NCBI RefSeq assembly: GCF_022811645.1
Contig: NZ_CP094534.1
Location: 1-64,000, forward strand
Source of the DNA: Hymenobacter monticola
GTDB taxonomy: Bacteria; Bacteroidota; Bacteroidia; Cytophagales; Hymenobacteraceae
Direction: 5' to 3'
Length of the DNA: 64,000 nt
Shown: piece by piece, positions 62,788-64,000 of the stretch
How the letters are laid out: every line of letters begins with the position of its first letter
Position numbering within the stretch: the stretch's first letter is position 1
The notes under the pieces: generated by a model
Told to the model about the DNA's origin: nothing
Database searches by the model: none
What the model saw: only the letters and a program-made list of their open reading frames with translations
Translations under genes and position numbers: made by a program

Positions 62788-63388
62788 GCTGCCGCCACAA
62801 GCCAACCAACAGCGCCACTGCCCCCACGCCTACGCATCCGCCAAGCCAGAACAGAAAATCATACCGGTCGGTGAGCACGCGGTAGCCAGCGGTGAAGGCA
62901 AACAGCACCGCCCCCACCCCAGCCCAGAGCGGGCTCTCATACAGCGGCGAGGTTTGTTCCGCCACCACCGGCAGGTTCAGCAGCACGCGCAGGCGGTTCC
63001 AGTCCCAGAGCAGGAGCAGCAGCGTGGCCAGCAGCATGAGGCCGGTAATGACGGGCGTATAGGCGAATGGGTAGGACAGGGTGATGACGAAGACGTTGGC
63101 GATGATGCCGAAAAAGAGCACCGCGCCCAGCATAGCGAAGCGTTGCGTGAGCAGCAGCAGCCCCGCCAGCAGCTGCGCCCAGCCCAGAAACTGCCAGTAC
63201 AGCCCCGACTGATACATCATCTCGAAGAAGTGGCCCGCGCTGTGCCCGCCATCGTCGGGAATTTGGGTGAAGCGGTGGCCCTTGATTTTAATCAGACTGG
63301 CAAAAACGAACGCACCACCGATGAGGTAGCGGGTATAAATGACGGCCAGCTGCAACAGCAGCGACTGCTTCAGGGATTGACGGGTCAT
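62732..63388 (-). CDS. DoxX-type membrane protein
   Basis: 218 residues from the ATG at 63388 (MTRQSLKQSLLLQLAVIYTR). Six or so membrane segments; the first two and the LIKIKGHRFTQIP link, with FLGWAQLLAGLLLLTQRFA, fit the DoxX family of small membrane proteins. The C-terminal residues GLAPPAVERNARAT are coded by the family E repeat, which suggests the original stop codon was lost or that the repeat inserted into the gene end. The function is unknown. Confidence 0.85.
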   Translation of the reverse strand: MTRQSLKQSLLLQLAVIYTRYLIGGAFVFASLIKIKGHRFTQIPDDGGHSAGHFFEMMYQSGLYWQFLGWAQLLAGLLLLTQRFAMLGAVLFFGIIANVFVITLSYPFAYTPVITGLMLLATLLLLLWDWNRLRVLLNLPVVAEQTSPLYESPLWAGVGAVLFAFTAGYRVLTDRYDFLFWLGGCVGVGAVALLVGLWRQRAGAGLAPPAVERNARAT

Positions 63389-63408
63389 GGAATGGAGCCG
63401 TTTGGATG

Positions 63409-63466
63409 CAGAAAGGCCGGCCGTGAGAGAATCCTTCGATTCGGCCACAACCGGCTTTCTGTTTGC
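63409..63466 (-). terminator. Hairpin between DUF2807 and DoxX genes
   Basis: GCAGAAAGGCCGG and CCGGCTTTCTGTTTGC form a stem with a 29-base loop. It lies after the DUF2807 stop, and the DoxX-type gene begins 20 bases further on in the same direction. Confidence 0.6.
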
Positions 63467-63498
63467 AGAAAAGAGGATGAGAAAAGCGGTGTTTTTTC

Positions 63499-64000
63499 TT
63501 AGCGCTGGCCGAGGTTGTTCAGCCCGGCGCCCGTGAGCGTGGCCCGGGCGCTGTCGCCAAACTGGGTGCGCAGGTTGGCAATGCCGCCGGCTTCGAGCTG
63601 GAGCTGGCCTTCGTTTTGCACGTTCAGGTAGGCGGCCGCAATGCGGTTGCTTTTTTCGATGCGCAGCTGCGGGTGGCTGCCGGGGCTGTGGCCGGCTTCG
63701 GCCCGCAGGAAGCCCAGTTGGTTGCGGGCCAGTTCTACCAGCGTGCCGTGGTCCTGCTGCACAGTCAGGCTGTCCTGGCGGAAGCCTTCGATGCGCAAGG
63801 ACTGGCCGGCGTATTGCTTATCCGTCACGGGTTTGCCGTTCATCAGGTAGGTGCCAGAGGCGCTGAGCTTGGCGAGCCGGGGCAGGCTGATGGTCAGGGT
63901 TTGGCGGCCAACCGACTCGCGGCCCTCGGGGAACACCAGCGCAATGCGGAGACGCTGGCCCTGCTGGGTCACTTTCACGTATTTTTCGGCGGCCTTGTTC
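63499..64000 (-). CDS. DUF2807 (head GIN-type) envelope protein, partial
   Basis: About 166 C-terminal residues are visible; the frame is open to the right edge, so the start is outside the window. Repeating short beta-strands (LTISLPRLAKLSASGTYLM, SLRIEGFRQDSLTVQQDHG, LELARNQLGFLRAEAG-like segments, LNVQNEGQLQLEAGGI) fit the right-handed beta-helix of DUF2807 adhesin-like proteins common in Bacteroidota. Its GTG at 63978 is internal and was not used as the start. Confidence 0.8.
   Translation of the reverse strand, partial: NKAAEKYVKVTQQGQRLRIALVFPEGRESVGRQTLTISLPRLAKLSASGTYLMNGKPVTDKQYAGQSLRIEGFRQDSLTVQQDHGTLVELARNQLGFLRAEAGHSPGSHPQLRIEKSNRIAAAYLNVQNEGQLQLEAGGIANLRTQFGDSARATLTGAGLNNLGQR

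Overview
The window looks like chromosomal DNA from a high-G+C member of the Bacteroidota, most like a Hymenobacter-type member of the Cytophagales (inferred from gene content, not from a marker gene). The evidence is outer-membrane carboxypeptidase-regulatory/TonB-type and DUF5916/DUF2490 proteins, LytS/LytTR two-component proteins, the dxr-rseP pair, DUF6702, a BlaI/M56 pair, and several -7 promoter elements of the Bacteroidota type (TAnnTTTG). No rRNA, tRNA, CRISPR array, phage or intact insertion sequence was recognised.

Region 1 (1-13.1 kb) is a scattered urease locus. ureD lies alone on the + strand. An outer-membrane receptor and a LytS-type kinase with its LytTR regulator follow. The minus-strand genes come next, read in transcription order: a UreH/NicO-type nickel permease, a fused UreA-UreB subunit, ureC, ureF and ureG. 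An A+T-rich unknown gene is inserted antisense between ureAB and ureC. No ureE is visible. Divergent from the permease end are gltB and gltD (13.2-19.5 kb), so ammonia released from urea and glutamate synthesis are encoded side by side.

Region 2 (19.5-31.5 kb) has an unknown acidic protein, a SulP transporter, a lipoprotein propeller, a TetX-like flavoprotein with a broken C-terminus, an AraC regulator, a geranylgeranyl-reductase-like flavoprotein, a tandem pair of GAF proteins with a mosaic similarity pattern, then dxr, rseP and a DUF6702 protein.

Region 3 (31.5-48.5 kb) is mostly cell-envelope and secreted proteins: DUF2461, a propeller/phosphoesterase lipoprotein, an L,D-transpeptidase, beta-propeller and barrel proteins, a MeaB GTPase, a subtilase, a GNAT acetyltransferase broken by one extra C, and a DUF5916 protein broken by one nonsense codon.

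Region 4 (48.5-64 kb) has an M56 sensor and BlaI repressor with three matching operators, then folB, an aldo/keto reductase, a DivIVA-like protein, WD40, a phosphopantetheinyl transferase, a redoxin, a SirB1-like protein, poxB, barrel proteins, DoxX and a DUF2807 protein cut by the window end.

The most unusual overall feature is a population of about twenty long intergenic inverted repeats. They fall into several arm families, and unrelated arms surround the same short core around TTGAACGA. They sit between convergent genes, inside operons, and sometimes supply the last codons or stop codon of a gene.
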